A stretch of 64,000 nucleotides of DNA from a virus (IMGVR_UViG_3300028197_001049:1-64000); one strand, 5' to 3'; positions 7,803 to 16,396 are shown, counted from the first letter of the stretch. Made by a program: numbers and translations. The notes: a model not told the origin generated them from the sequence alone.

Positions 7803-9271
7803 TTTTTAATGTTTACTGGGATAATTTCATAATTAAATTGTTCTTCATTATAAATTTTGATTCTTTCTTTAAGGTGATTGAGAGTATAGTTAATGTAACT
7901 GCCTTTAGAAAAATCATCAGCGATATCATAAAGAACTGCTTGTGCTTTATTATCTCCTTTGCGAAGAACTCTTCCAATAGATTGAAGGTTCCTAATCCTT
8001 GATTTACTGGGAGAAGCAAAGATAATATTATGGAGATTTTTAATGTTGATACCTGTGGAAAAGGTTCCGTAGGAAGCAATGATAACGCAGTTATCATTTA
8101 CCTCTGCTAACTTTCTAATTTTTTCTCTTTCTGATCCTTCCACTCCACCATGGACGAAAAATACCTTATTAGTATCACCGATACTATTATTTATCATTTC
8201 AAAAAGTGGTTCCCCGTGTTTCTCTACATAATTAAAAAGGACTAATGTGTTGCCAGTTAGATCACGAATAAGATTTTTTATGAATACATTACGCTTATCA
8301 TGCGTTACAATGTATTCCATTTCATCTTGGTATGTCGCGAACTTACACGATTCATGTTTAAGTGCAAGAATTTTAATCTTGAGTTGTGCTAACTGATCAC
8401 GCTTCATAAGATCAGCAGTACTAGTAACCCGATCAGATAATCCAAACAGACCTTCCAAAACCAGACGGTGAGTTTTCGTTCCGTCCAGTGTACCTGTGAA
8501 TCCGATACGATATTTTGCTTCATGGAGTTTTGTCATAATACTTGTCAAAGACTTTGCCTTAAACGTATGGCACTCGTCTCCGATCACAGCAGTATATGAA
8601 TCAAAATACTTTTTGGGTAGTTTGTAGATAGACTGCCATGTTGTGATGACTACTGGAGCGTCAGATACTTTTGCTTCTCCCTGATATACTTTATGACAAT
8701 ACTCCTCTGGGTTCCATCCATAATCTTCAAAGTCATTGAATAATTGTGTTACCAGTGAAATGCTTGGAACAATAATTAATGTCTTGAGATTAGCAGCAGT
8801 AAAATATCTAACCAAAGAATATATCATGAAAGATTTGCCTGACCCTGTAGGAGAAAGAATAATTTTTCTGTACATTTTTAATGCTTTAAATACAGCATTA
8901 TATTGATAGTCTCTGGGTTTAATCTCTGTACCTTCAGTAAGGTAATCCAAATATTCTTTTACAGTCTCTGGCAAAATATACGGATCTCTTTCTGTAACCT
9001 TACCGTAATATTCATTATTTTCATATGAATAAGTATATCTTCGTTCCTCTGCCCACTCTATCAAATAATGTAATAACCCAATATAAAGTTGACCATTGCC
9101 AGGAGAGAACAATCTAATTTTACCGTCCCAATATTTTTTCTTATACTGGGGCATAAACTTTGCATCGGGTACTTCAAATGTAAAGTACTCTGATAACTCC
9201 ATGCTTATGTGTGCTTCACATTCAAGTTCTAAGTATACTTCGTTTCTTTTCCTGATAACAATGTCAGACAT
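7799..9271 (-). CDS. uvsW: UvsW RNA-DNA and DNA helicase
   Basis: 490 residues. SF2 helicase that unwinds R-loops and branched recombination intermediates, shifting the phage from origin-dependent to recombination-dependent replication. The N-terminal UvsW-specific domain (FTFEVPDAKFMPQYKKKYWDG) is followed by the Q-like motif PRDYQYNAV (119-127), Walker A SPTGSGKS (140-147), DECH box (232-235), GFTGTLDGT motif III region, and motif VI QSIGRVLRKGD near the C-terminus. One-base and four-base overlaps join it to UvsY and to the Sm-like gene. Confidence 0.95.
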   Translation of the reverse strand: MSDIVIRKRNEVYLELECEAHISMELSEYFTFEVPDAKFMPQYKKKYWDGKIRLFSPGNGQLYIGLLHYLIEWAEERRYTYSYENNEYYGKVTERDPYILPETVKEYLDYLTEGTEIKPRDYQYNAVFKALKMYRKIILSPTGSGKSFMIYSLVRYFTAANLKTLIIVPSISLVTQLFNDFEDYGWNPEEYCHKVYQGEAKVSDAPVVITTWQSIYKLPKKYFDSYTAVIGDECHTFKAKSLTSIMTKLHEAKYRIGFTGTLDGTKTHRLVLEGLFGLSDRVTSTADLMKRDQLAQLKIKILALKHESCKFATYQDEMEYIVTHDKRNVFIKNLIRDLTGNTLVLFNYVEKHGEPLFEMINNSIGDTNKVFFVHGGVEGSEREKIRKLAEVNDNCVIIASYGTFSTGINIKNLHNIIFASPSKSRIRNLQSIGRVLRKGDNKAQAVLYDIADDFSKGSYINYTLNHLKERIKIYNEEQFNYEIIPVNIKK

Positions 9272-9699
9272 TACCTAATTCCTTCAATAAATGATTTCCA
9301 CTCAATAGCATTTTTTATTTGAAAGGACCGATTATTAATCATCCTGATTACACTCTCAAGGTATTCAATGATGATGTCGTACATATCAATTTTCATCTGC
9401 AAGTCTTTGACTTGAGAATCAGATTCAATGTACATTGGTAGATCTGACTTGAGTACTTTCAGATCAAACGGTTCTTCTTTGTAATCTTCCTCAGATCCTC
9501 TTCCCGCATAGTATTCAAACTTGCGTCTGTTAAGTTGTTTGAGGTCCAGTACTGATAATTTCTTTTTGAATTTGTAGTCTGAAAAAAAATTTAAATATTT
9601 TGCATGTAATGTGGGAATACTAAGTGCAGCGGTATCAAGTTCAACAGGATCAATTTTTGAATCCTGTTCCCACATCGCCTGAATTTCTTCAAAGGTCAT
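9271..9699 (-). CDS. uvsY: UvsY recombination mediator
   Basis: 142 residues (T4: 137). Mediator that loads the UvsX recombinase on ssDNA coated with gp32. The N-terminal MTFEEIQAMWEQDSKIDPVELD is the family hallmark, followed by a lysine-rich segment (YKFKKKLSVLDLKQLNRRKFEYY) that would bind ssDNA and a long C-terminal helix used for hexamer formation. The start overlaps the stop of the tail-tube-like gene (TAATG) and its own stop overlaps the UvsW start, so the three are translated in sequence. Confidence 0.93.
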   Translation of the reverse strand: MTFEEIQAMWEQDSKIDPVELDTAALSIPTLHAKYLNFFSDYKFKKKLSVLDLKQLNRRKFEYYAGRGSEEDYKEEPFDLKVLKSDLPMYIESDSQVKDLQMKIDMYDIIIEYLESVIRMINNRSFQIKNAIEWKSFIEGIR

Positions 9700-10214
9700 T
9701 AACTAATCACATTTCCATCGTGCTTAATTCTATATATGGTATATTTAAAAGTGGCAGTCGCGGTAAGATAATTTACATTAGTGTCGGTAGCATCAAATAC
9801 TACAGGAGTTAAAGAAACAGGAAAAGCATTATCATATTCAACTTGAATGTTTGAATTAAAATTACTACTTAAAATTTCTAATATAATCTGTCCTTCAATA
9901 GGATCTTTATCGGTATCGTACCCTTCAGCTAAACCAGTTTTAGCTAACCACTTATGAATAGTGGCATAGTTTGACATATCTTCATCAATCAAAAATTTAA
10001 TTGTAAGATCTTCATATTCAGTTTCAGTACCAGCAACTGAATAATCTCTAAATGGAGTGGGGATAGTAATGTCAGTAATTCTGATGCCGGGAATATCTAC
10101 TGATTGGCATAAAAATGCCACCTTAGGAAATTTCAAAATTGATATTTTAAATCCCTGTGGGGCAAGATAGTTGAGATTACTAATTTGATCTTCTAACCAA
10201 TTTCCAGTTGCCAT
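9699..10214 (-). CDS. gp19-like tail-tube-fold virion protein
   Basis: 171 residues with the signature of the tail tube (gp19) fold: QGFKISILKFPKVAFLCQSV, then IPGIRITDITIPTPF, and LTIKFLIDEDMSNYATIHKWL. The same order (core strand ending in F-L-C, a P-G/A segment, P-F, and an x-D-E-D-x helix) is seen in the true gp19 at 15780-16361, so the two appear to be distant paralogues. It may be a tube-initiating or hub-proximal protein, a role inferred from fold only. It is coupled to the recombination gene uvsY by a TAATG overlap. Confidence 0.68.
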   Translation of the reverse strand: MATGNWLEDQISNLNYLAPQGFKISILKFPKVAFLCQSVDIPGIRITDITIPTPFRDYSVAGTETEYEDLTIKFLIDEDMSNYATIHKWLAKTGLAEGYDTDKDPIEGQIILEILSSNFNSNIQVEYDNAFPVSLTPVVFDATDTNVNYLTATATFKYTIYRIKHDGNVIS

Positions 10215-10233
10215 ATCTAATATACTTTTTAAA

Positions 10234-10241
10234 TATTTAGA
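10234..10241 (-). promoter_or_regulatory. Possible late promoter (TCTAAATA)
   Basis: One mismatch from NATAAATA on the minus strand, 20 bases upstream of the tail-tube-like gene. The spacing is a little short and the motif imperfect, so this is only a candidate; it would add late expression to the tube protein, uvsY and uvsW. Confidence 0.35.
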
Positions 10242-10242
10242 T

Positions 10243-10267
10243 AAAAAAAGACCCCCCTAGGGGGTCT
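10243..10267 (-). terminator. Rho-independent terminator after the 57-residue gene
   Basis: Perfect GC-rich hairpin AGACCCCC-CTA-GGGGGTCT (10249-10267). On the minus strand it is followed by a run of seven T (10249-10243, the closing A-T pair included). It ends the transcript of the small gene at 10276-10449. Confidence 0.85.
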
Positions 10268-10275
10268 ATAAGTTT

Positions 10276-10449
10276 TTAGTTTAGAATTACTTTACATACA
10301 CGTTTACATTGATTTTGATTCAATGAATCGCATTCAATTAAACATTCATAGTAATCATTTAACTTTTGATGTTCTATCTCCGCTTGCTCTAATGATCGTT
10401 CAAAATTTTTCCATTCAGATAGTTGACCTCTAGACAATAAATTATGCAT
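10276..10449 (-). CDS. Small 57-residue protein between two terminators
   Basis: An ATG at 10449 has a very strong ribosome binding site, GGAGGT five bases upstream, and opens a 57-codon frame ending in TAA at 10276. The product starts MHNLLSRGQLSEWKNFERSL, is helical and charged, and carries four cysteines in its C-terminal half (YECLIEC, then QCKRVCK), a C-x4-C ... C-x3-C spacing that might bind metal or form disulfides. It is bracketed by the gp23 terminator upstream and its own terminator downstream, so it forms a separate transcription unit. I do not recognise the family. The strong SD and flanking terminators make it convincing as a gene. Confidence 0.72.
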   Translation of the reverse strand: MHNLLSRGQLSEWKNFERSLEQAEIEHQKLNDYYECLIECDSLNQNQCKRVCKVILN

Positions 10450-10525
10450 ACTCTACCTCCATAAATTTTCTAATCATCATGATCAAAAATGAGGGGTCAT
10501 GTGTTACCTAACAATTCTATTAGTA

Positions 10526-10554
10526 TGTATATAAAAATGTTCATTTCAGCACAA
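10526..10554 (-). promoter_or_regulatory. Possible sigma70-like promoter for the 57-residue gene
   Basis: On the minus strand TTGTGC (10554-10549) and TATACA (10531-10526) are 17 bases apart. It would give a leader of about 70 bases before the small gene. Only moderate matches to consensus. The rest of the 195-base gap 10450-10645 holds the gp23 terminator and nothing else that I can recognise. Confidence 0.35.
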
Positions 10555-10597
10555 TCCAGAAATAAAAATTTATGCCTACTAGTTTATACCTAAGCAT

Positions 10598-10622
10598 AAA
10601 AAAAGACCCCTTAGAGGGGTCT
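10598..10622 (-). terminator. Rho-independent terminator after gp23
   Basis: Hairpin GACCCC-TTAGA-GGGGTC (10605-10621), followed on the minus strand by seven T (10604-10598). It sits 24 bases past the gp23 stop codon and should define the 3' end of the major capsid transcript. Confidence 0.85.
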
Positions 10623-10645
10623 GTGTGAACCTGTGTGGGGTTATA

Positions 10646-11998
10646 TCACATGAGGTTGGTAACACGCACACGTCTGTAGTAGACGTTGGTGCTGAGGTTG
10701 CCTGAGGCAACTGGATCAGAATCGGAAAGAGCAGTGTCACCCTTAGCGAATGGATTAAGAACCATGCCGTAGCGTGTCTTAAATCCGATTTTGGGCTGGA
10801 AGGTGTCAGGACCAATTGCACGAACCATCTGAAGAGGAACGTATGGGCAATAGAACATACCAGCATCATAAGGTGAAGTACCCTTATAACCAGCAATGAA
10901 GAACTGAGCAGCGTTAGCGCCCTCAGTAGGCAGTGCCGAATAAGGATCAATGTAAACGCGGATGCGTCCGTTCAGCGTACCAACGAAGGTGCTGCCGGTG
11001 TCATCAACATTAAGACCAGTATTCAGTGCAGGGTTGTAGTCAAGGACTCCAGCCATTGACAGAGCAGAAGCAACATCTGAAGAACAGATGAGCATGTTGC
11101 CCTTTCCTCTACGAGTCTCTTTCGCGATGGCGTTCATTTCACGCTCAATCTGGAAGAGGAGACCTTTGAACTTCTCAACTGACCATCTGCCGTTGGAATC
11201 AACGTCAAGGTCAAAAGTACCTTGGGAAGCAGTGTTCTGTTGAGCACCGGCTTTAGCGGAACGGAAGACTGTGCGAACGACTTCTCTGTTGATTTCCGTA
11301 AGGATCTCAGCAGAAAGGATGTTAGCAAGTTCAGTCTCAGCGTCAAGACCGTGGATTGCCTTAAGGTCTTGTGCCAGTTCCAAGCTGTACTCAGCTTTCA
11401 GGGCGCGTGACTTAGCAGTAACGGCGATCTTCTCAATGCTGAATGCCATCTCAGGGAATACAGCAGCTGCTGCTTCACCAAGTGCTTCAGCACTTGTGGT
11501 TGCCATTGCACCAGCAGAATCGTAAGTACCACTGTCGTTAAGAACGGCAGGGTTAGTTCCGGTTTGTGCAGTACCACCAGCAGAGTTGGTGGAGTTATAA
11601 CCAGTACCAGACCATGCCTGGTTGACTTCGTTGAAGAATGTCTCAGTACCAGTCTGTGACTCGTAACGTGAGCGCATTGCGAAGATCAGTCCAGTAGGAC
11701 CGTTCATTGGTTGAACGCCACAGATATCATAGGCGATCAGGTTAGGCATTGAACGTCTGATCAATGAGATCAGAACGGGGTCAAAACCAGCGACAGCGCC
11801 GGATCCGGTTGTAGCGGAATTAATAGGACCGGCGTTTGTAGGCGACTCGGTCAACATTCTCTCCTCACGGAGGAATTTTTCTTGGTTTTCAAGCAGGACG
11901 GAAGTGACGGCTTTCTTGTAACTATCTTTGATCTCGGGGAGATCGCCATGAGACAGAACAGGTGCCCACTTCTCCTGGAGTTGTTCGGTATTGAACAT
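10646..11998 (-). CDS. gp23: Major capsid protein gp23
   Basis: 450 residues, HK97-fold capsid protein of T4-like cyanophages (T4 is longer, 521). The N-terminal WAPVLSHGDLPEIKD and the region PNLIAYDICGVQPMNGPTGLIFAMRSRY are typical. A candidate gp21 cleavage site, L-T-E (49-51), fits the (L/I)-x-E rule and would remove the first 51 residues during maturation. It has a strong SD (AAGGAG) and its own late promoter 44 bases upstream, and ends at a strong terminator, as expected for the most abundant virion protein. No separate vertex gene 24 was seen in the window. Confidence 0.97.
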   Translation of the reverse strand: MFNTEQLQEKWAPVLSHGDLPEIKDSYKKAVTSVLLENQEKFLREERMLTESPTNAGPINSATTGSGAVAGFDPVLISLIRRSMPNLIAYDICGVQPMNGPTGLIFAMRSRYESQTGTETFFNEVNQAWSGTGYNSTNSAGGTAQTGTNPAVLNDSGTYDSAGAMATTSAEALGEAAAAVFPEMAFSIEKIAVTAKSRALKAEYSLELAQDLKAIHGLDAETELANILSAEILTEINREVVRTVFRSAKAGAQQNTASQGTFDLDVDSNGRWSVEKFKGLLFQIEREMNAIAKETRRGKGNMLICSSDVASALSMAGVLDYNPALNTGLNVDDTGSTFVGTLNGRIRVYIDPYSALPTEGANAAQFFIAGYKGTSPYDAGMFYCPYVPLQMVRAIGPDTFQPKIGFKTRYGMVLNPFAKGDTALSDSDPVASGNLSTNVYYRRVRVTNLM

Positions 11999-12041
11999 TA
12001 GGTGCTCCTTGGAAAAAATTTAAGGTTTGTGAACTATAATT

Positions 12042-12049
12042 TATTTATA
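12042..12049 (-). promoter_or_regulatory. Late promoter of gp23 (TATAAATA)
   Basis: Exact T4-type late -10 element on the minus strand, in the gap between gp22 and gp23, 43 bases before the gp23 start. No -35 is needed for gp55-dependent promoters. Confidence 0.82.
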
Positions 12050-12056
12050 ATTTAAA

Positions 12057-13142
12057 TCACTTAGTATAACGAGCGATTGCATTAACATAAGAAGCCATAT
12101 GAGCAGGAACTTCCTTCTCAACAACGGGCTCAGATGCTTCTACGCTCTCATTAATTTGAGCTTTAGGGAAATAATTTTCCTTAATAGTCTCAACTTTCTC
12201 TCTGAATGCTTCTTCAGAAGTGAACTCTACGCCCTCAGCAAGTGAGGATAGTTTCTCTTTCTGAGTATCAGCGAGACCTTGGGATACTTCGGCAATGATA
12301 GATTCCTTGACGAATTCACCAAGAGATGTATTTAAGTCAATATTTTTGTCAATTTGTTCGTTGAGTTTTGTCTCCATTTCATCTAGTTTTTCGCTCATCC
12401 CCTCAACCATATCATACTTCTCTTCTGGGATGTCCATGTAATGTTCATTGAACACTCCCTTCAGAGCCGTCATAAAGGACTCAGCAATCTCGGTGCGAAT
12501 ACCTTCGTTGATTGCCAACTTGTTATCATTAATCCATTGTTCTACAATATAGTTCAAGAAAGAATCTACCTTGGAGGACATTTCTTCCTTGATCACATCA
12601 ATTTGCTCATTTAACTGAGCAGCATAGTGTTCTTCTAAACGTGTTGTTTCTTCATCAATTCTAGAAGAAACAGCAGCAGTGAAGATTGTTGTTGCCTTTT
12701 CTTTGAACTCTTCAGAAAGTTCCTCGCCATTAACGAGTGCATTGATGTCAGCACTAACATCAAGTTCTTCCTTGCTCAATTTAGGCATTGCGTCCCCGCC
12801 ACCACGACTGGCACTCTTGCCAGACATATCCTTACCACCTTCTAATTTAGGCATAGGATCTTGCTTACCTTCACCCGAGTTAACTGCAGTCTTAGACTTC
12901 TTAACAGCGGCAGCAGCTTTAGCGCCAGAGTTTTCAAACTTGCCTGAGTGACCTTCTGAAGAACCGGCAGCCATTGGTTCTACATTAGCAACCGCAACTT
13001 CAGCACCTGAAGCATTAGGAAGATTTGTACCTTCTGCTGGAGCTGCACCTGCGGTTACAGCATTGTTCATTTCTGTAACGGTATCCGTATCAACATTTTT
13101 TGATACGAAATCCTCAAATTTCTCGTTTAACGAATTAGCCAT
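12057..13142 (-). CDS. gp22: Prohead core (scaffold) protein gp22
   Basis: 361 residues. Internal scaffold around which gp23 assembles; it is later degraded by gp21. Position directly between gp21 and gp23, high content of E/K/A and long predicted helices (for example EMSSKVDSFLNYIVEQWINDN and AINEGIRTEIAESFM) match gp22. The first 130 residues are low-complexity, rich in A/G/S, a cyanophage-type extension compared with T4 (269 residues). A C-terminal half with several (L/I)-x-E sequences offers substrates for gp21. It has its own late promoter about 40 bases upstream. Confidence 0.9.
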   Translation of the reverse strand: MANSLNEKFEDFVSKNVDTDTVTEMNNAVTAGAAPAEGTNLPNASGAEVAVANVEPMAAGSSEGHSGKFENSGAKAAAAVKKSKTAVNSGEGKQDPMPKLEGGKDMSGKSASRGGGDAMPKLSKEELDVSADINALVNGEELSEEFKEKATTIFTAAVSSRIDEETTRLEEHYAAQLNEQIDVIKEEMSSKVDSFLNYIVEQWINDNKLAINEGIRTEIAESFMTALKGVFNEHYMDIPEEKYDMVEGMSEKLDEMETKLNEQIDKNIDLNTSLGEFVKESIIAEVSQGLADTQKEKLSSLAEGVEFTSEEAFREKVETIKENYFPKAQINESVEASEPVVEKEVPAHMASYVNAIARYTK

Positions 13143-13181
13143 TTAAAATAACCCCTAAAGGACCTTGGTTTTTCTATTACT

Positions 13182-13189
13182 TATTTATT
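13182..13189 (-). promoter_or_regulatory. Late promoter of gp22 (AATAAATA)
   Basis: Minus-strand NATAAATA match between gp21 and gp22, 39 bases from the gp22 ATG. Confidence 0.75.
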
Positions 13190-13193
13190 AAAA

Positions 13194-13838
13194 TTATAAG
13201 TTAAAGAGTAGTTTTTCAAAGCTCTCAAGGATTTTACCCTCAAGTTCTCCGCGTGAAACTCTCTCTAAATTCTCTCTTACTTGCTGAAGTTCTGCTTCTT
13301 TGAAAGCGCCATTGTTCCAGACCCATTCTTTTCCTTCCATAATTCCGTTGACGAATGCATCAGGAGCAGAAGGATCTGCTACAATATCCGCAGCAGTAGT
13401 AAGCATAAAATCATCTCTGACATAATTAGAACCACCTTTGGATTCTAAACTACCTACACCTCTAGAAGAAACTCCGAGTTGAACACCTTCCCTAAGAAGA
13501 TTCTTAGCGATTGATCCCATTGGAGTTTCAAGCAATTTTGCCTTACCAATATAGTTTGCACCATCCTGGTAAAGTTCTACAATCTTATGAGAAACACGAT
13601 CAAGATTAATGGTAGGACCATCAGGATGACCGAGTTCTCCAAGAGCACGGGACTTGTTTACAAAATTTTCATTGTAATTAGTAACTTCGCGCTGAAGAAC
13701 AGGCATAGGATATACACGACCATTGCGATTTTTGATATCACCCTGGAGAAATACTCCCTGAATATATGTATACTCTTTTCCATCTTTCTCTTCAGTGAGG
13801 AGTTCAATATCCTCAATGTGTTCTACGATAAGTTTCAT
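13194..13838 (-). CDS. gp21: Prohead core scaffold and protease gp21
   Basis: 214 residues (T4: 212). Serine protease that matures the prohead by cleaving core and shell proteins. The family motifs are in place: RNGRVYPMPVL (38-48), catalytic histidine in GELGHPDGP (H71), serine in GVSSRGVG (S124 or S125) and an acidic AADIVADPSAP segment (D151, D155). The start overlaps the stop of the 80-residue gene upstream by four bases. Confidence 0.95.
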   Translation of the reverse strand: MKLIVEHIEDIELLTEEKDGKEYTYIQGVFLQGDIKNRNGRVYPMPVLQREVTNYNENFVNKSRALGELGHPDGPTINLDRVSHKIVELYQDGANYIGKAKLLETPMGSIAKNLLREGVQLGVSSRGVGSLESKGGSNYVRDDFMLTTAADIVADPSAPDAFVNGIMEGKEWVWNNGAFKEAELQQVRENLERVSRGELEGKILESFEKLLFNL

Positions 13839-14077
13839 GGTTTTTCTGTGGGTTCGGGTTCTGTAATAGGTTCTTCAGCAGATGCTTCTACTTCAGGAAC
13901 TTCAGATGCAACTTCAGGTTTCTCTTCAGTTGGATTCATAACTTGACCAGCATACTCTTTTTTATAAGTATCTAATACTTCAGATGCTTTTGCATACAGG
14001 ATATCAATTACTTCATCAGATGCGACAGAGTTTTCTCCGTTCACAATTTTATCAATCAATTCTTTAGTGACAGTCAT
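13835..14077 (-). CDS. Small acidic prohead core-like protein (gp67 position)
   Basis: 80 residues, the same length as T4 gp67 and in the same place between gp20 and gp21. The N-terminal half is helical (VASDEVIDILYAKASEVLDTYKKEY) and the C-terminal half is almost only P, E, A, S, T, V, giving a strongly acidic disordered tail like the DE-rich tail of gp67. There is little sequence identity to judge by, so the assignment to gp67 rests on position, length and composition. It would be a prohead core component cleaved by gp21. Confidence 0.6.
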   Translation of the reverse strand: MTVTKELIDKIVNGENSVASDEVIDILYAKASEVLDTYKKEYAGQVMNPTEEKPEVASEVPEVEASAEEPITEPEPTEKP

Positions 14078-14098
14078 AATAGTATTTAATCTATGTAT

Positions 14099-14106
14099 TA
14101 TTTAGT
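14099..14106 (-). promoter_or_regulatory. Possible late promoter (ACTAAATA)
   Basis: One mismatch from NATAAATA on the minus strand, overlapping the end of gp20 and 21 bases upstream of the gp67-like gene; it could drive gp67-like and gp21. Candidate only. Confidence 0.38.
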
Positions 14107-15733
14107 TTTCAACTTCTTTAGAAGTTTGCGCCTTCATAGGAGCCTTTGATGATGTATCAACAGGTCCACCTGCAGGCGGCAATGCGGCATTAGGATCTTC
14201 TACTGGCATGACTGGAGTATCCATCAGTTCACCAGACTTTTTCTCAGCATCAATTTGAATACGGATCTCTTCCATTTCAGATTCTTTTTGCTGTAGGATT
14301 TGACGTTTGATGTGATCGTTGGAATAATATACCCCAAGGAAAGGTTGCATTCTCTCTACGAGATTTAACCTCTCGCCAATCATTTCAATTTCTTTTAGTT
14401 CAGTGAAATGGTTATCAAACAAGAAGTCATATTGAATATGCTGCTCTATCATTTCCCAATCATCTACGGTAATAACACCTTTCAGAATGAGTTGGGTCTT
14501 CAGCATGTCATTAAAGATATGCGAGAATTCTTTACGCAACCTTCCAACAAATTTGATAAACTTAAGTTCATCACGCAAGATCTCATTTGATCTGCCGAGA
14601 CTAAATCCCTTTTCCTCGCCCACGCGAGATGGTGGGAGATTAAGCGATTTGTAGAGTTTCTTTAAGAAATACTCAACGTCCTTAAGTTCTCCGAGGTTCT
14701 GAGCACCAGGGAGTGTAGTGATTTCTGTACCTCTACCACCTTCACGGCGAGGCAACCAGAAATCTTCTAGCATACTCATGAACTTTTTGTCGTCACGAAT
14801 CTCTCCAGTGCTGGCGTCATATACCAGTTTATTTCTATAGCGAGACATAACCTCACGCAGATACTGTTCTGCTTTGACCTTTGGAAGATTACCAACGTCA
14901 ATGTAGAAAATTCTACGCTCAGGAGCGCGAGACATTCTATAGATAACCAGAGAATCTTCAATCATTCTCAGTTGGTTAACTGCTTTCAATGCCTTATGAA
15001 GATAAGACAATGGCAGATTTTGATTCATGTCCATCAGTCCTGATGTACAATACGTGATCGCATCAGGTGCAATCTTCACACCAAGTTGATCGTTCCCTGC
15101 AAGACTAACCGCTGCTTTGTGATTGAATATTCCTTTAGGATTGTAGAGATAGTATTCGGTTATATCACCATAGTTTAATTTTGCAGCATCTCCTTGTCCA
15201 GGAGTAGGTTTCTTTTTAACCTCACGCATTTTTTTGATCTTTAACGGATCAATGTAGCGAAGTTCTTTAATACCCTCAGTAGGTTTGTTAACATCAATTA
15301 CCTTATGGTAATACAGTCTTCCGTCAATATACCAACGTCTAAAAATATGATAGCATTTTTTATCAAACTGCAGTAAGCGTTTGATCTCGTTAAATTCTTC
15401 TCTAACTCTCTTCTTGATTGTATCACTCTGGTCAAGATTAGAGAGTTCAATTTCTACAGGTGAATCATCACCATCTGCAACGATTGCTTCGTTGACTACT
15501 TCGTCAATTGCTGAGTCAACTTCAGGGTGTAATGAGACTTCGCGATACTTTCGGATCTGCTCAAACTCATTTTTAGAGACACCCTCCATGTCAACGTATT
15601 GACCATAATAACCTCCCGCAGAGATTGTTACGGTCCCGTCGTCATTATTAGGAGCAACAGGGGAGACTATCCCCTGCTGTTTCTTTTTCTTTTGGTTTTC
15701 TTTATCAAGAGAAAACCCAAATAACTCCGCCAT
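14102..15733 (-). CDS. gp20: Portal vertex protein gp20
   Basis: 543 residues (T4: 524). Dodecameric portal through which DNA is packaged and ejected, and the docking site for gp17 and the neck. Family hallmarks include YYGQYVDMEG near the N-terminus, YREVSLHPEVDSAIDEVVNEAIV, RRWYIDGRLYYHKVID, YRMSRAPERRIFYIDVGNLP and LPGAQNLGELKDVEYF. This is the gene used as a marker for cyanomyovirus diversity. The C-terminal 40 residues are P/A-rich and probably disordered. Confidence 0.97.
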   Translation of the reverse strand: MAELFGFSLDKENQKKKKQQGIVSPVAPNNDDGTVTISAGGYYGQYVDMEGVSKNEFEQIRKYREVSLHPEVDSAIDEVVNEAIVADGDDSPVEIELSNLDQSDTIKKRVREEFNEIKRLLQFDKKCYHIFRRWYIDGRLYYHKVIDVNKPTEGIKELRYIDPLKIKKMREVKKKPTPGQGDAAKLNYGDITEYYLYNPKGIFNHKAAVSLAGNDQLGVKIAPDAITYCTSGLMDMNQNLPLSYLHKALKAVNQLRMIEDSLVIYRMSRAPERRIFYIDVGNLPKVKAEQYLREVMSRYRNKLVYDASTGEIRDDKKFMSMLEDFWLPRREGGRGTEITTLPGAQNLGELKDVEYFLKKLYKSLNLPPSRVGEEKGFSLGRSNEILRDELKFIKFVGRLRKEFSHIFNDMLKTQLILKGVITVDDWEMIEQHIQYDFLFDNHFTELKEIEMIGERLNLVERMQPFLGVYYSNDHIKRQILQQKESEMEEIRIQIDAEKKSGELMDTPVMPVEDPNAALPPAGGPVDTSSKAPMKAQTSKEVEN

Positions 15734-15762
15734 TGTATAATTGAACTACGTTTTACTGTAGT

Positions 15763-15770
15763 TATTTATC
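15763..15770 (-). promoter_or_regulatory. Late promoter of gp20 (GATAAATA)
   Basis: Minus-strand NATAAATA match in the gp19-gp20 gap, 29 bases before the gp20 start. Confidence 0.75.
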
Positions 15771-15779
15771 ATGCAAGAA

Positions 15780-16361
15780 TTATGCAAGATTTACTGTACC
15801 TACAGATCCCTCAACACTCCAGTAATCATACTGGAATTCAACAGTGTATTCAGCAATACTATTGTTGTTATCATATGCCAAGTCAATCTGAGCGATATTA
15901 CTTGGAAAAGCATTCATAAACTGATAAGTTCTGATGATGCTATGGGGATCTGTATCATCATTTCCTGAAGATACTCCTCTTGAAAGTTGATCAACTTGAA
16001 GAGTCGCTGCATATTCTGCAGTATAACCACCTCCATCATCATGCTTGTTAAGACGATCCATCCATTGCTCAAAGAAAGAACGGAGTCCTAGATCCTCATC
16101 AGCCATGACAGTAACTGTCCATGATTCAAAGGTGCGATCACCAGGAAGTTTGATGACTCTTCCTCTGAAAGGAACTTCTACCGTACCAACTGTACTGGCA
16201 GGAATGCCAGCAGAGCGACATAGGAATGAAAAACTGTCGGCTAATTGATTGAAATCTGATGCCCCTTGGATTGCTGTCCCTACAGTTGGGACAGTAACTC
16301 TAAAAAGATTAGGGCGTAACCCATAACCAATTTTGTTCTTAAACGTAGAAAGGTTTGCCAT
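15780..16361 (-). CDS. gp19: Tail tube protein gp19
   Basis: 193 residues (T4: 163). Forms the inner tube of the contractile tail. N-terminal NKIGYGLRPNLFRVTVP, SFSFLCRSAGIPASTVGTVEVPFRGR, and the FESWTVTVMADEDLGLRSFFEQWMDRLNKH segment are characteristic. It lies between sheath gp18 and portal gp20 in canonical T4 order and has a good SD (AAGGAG) and its own late promoter, in keeping with high copy number in the virion. Confidence 0.95.
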   Translation of the reverse strand: MANLSTFKNKIGYGLRPNLFRVTVPTVGTAIQGASDFNQLADSFSFLCRSAGIPASTVGTVEVPFRGRVIKLPGDRTFESWTVTVMADEDLGLRSFFEQWMDRLNKHDDGGGYTAEYAATLQVDQLSRGVSSGNDDTDPHSIIRTYQFMNAFPSNIAQIDLAYDNNNSIAEYTVEFQYDYWSVEGSVGTVNLA

Positions 16362-16383
16362 TGTTTGATTATCTCCTTAAGTG

Positions 16384-16391
16384 TATTTATT
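16384..16391 (-). promoter_or_regulatory. Late promoter of gp19 (AATAAATA)
   Basis: Minus-strand NATAAATA match in the gp18-gp19 gap, 22 bases before the gp19 ATG. Confidence 0.72.
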
Positions 16392-16396
16392 TTTTA

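Noticed and set aside
13835-14077. gp68 as identity of the 80-residue gene
   Set aside because: gp68 is longer and basic; the length of 80 residues and acidic tail fit gp67 better.
15771-15968. Plus-strand frame opposite gp19
   Set aside because: Antisense to a firmly assigned gene, no ribosome binding site, no protein-like composition.
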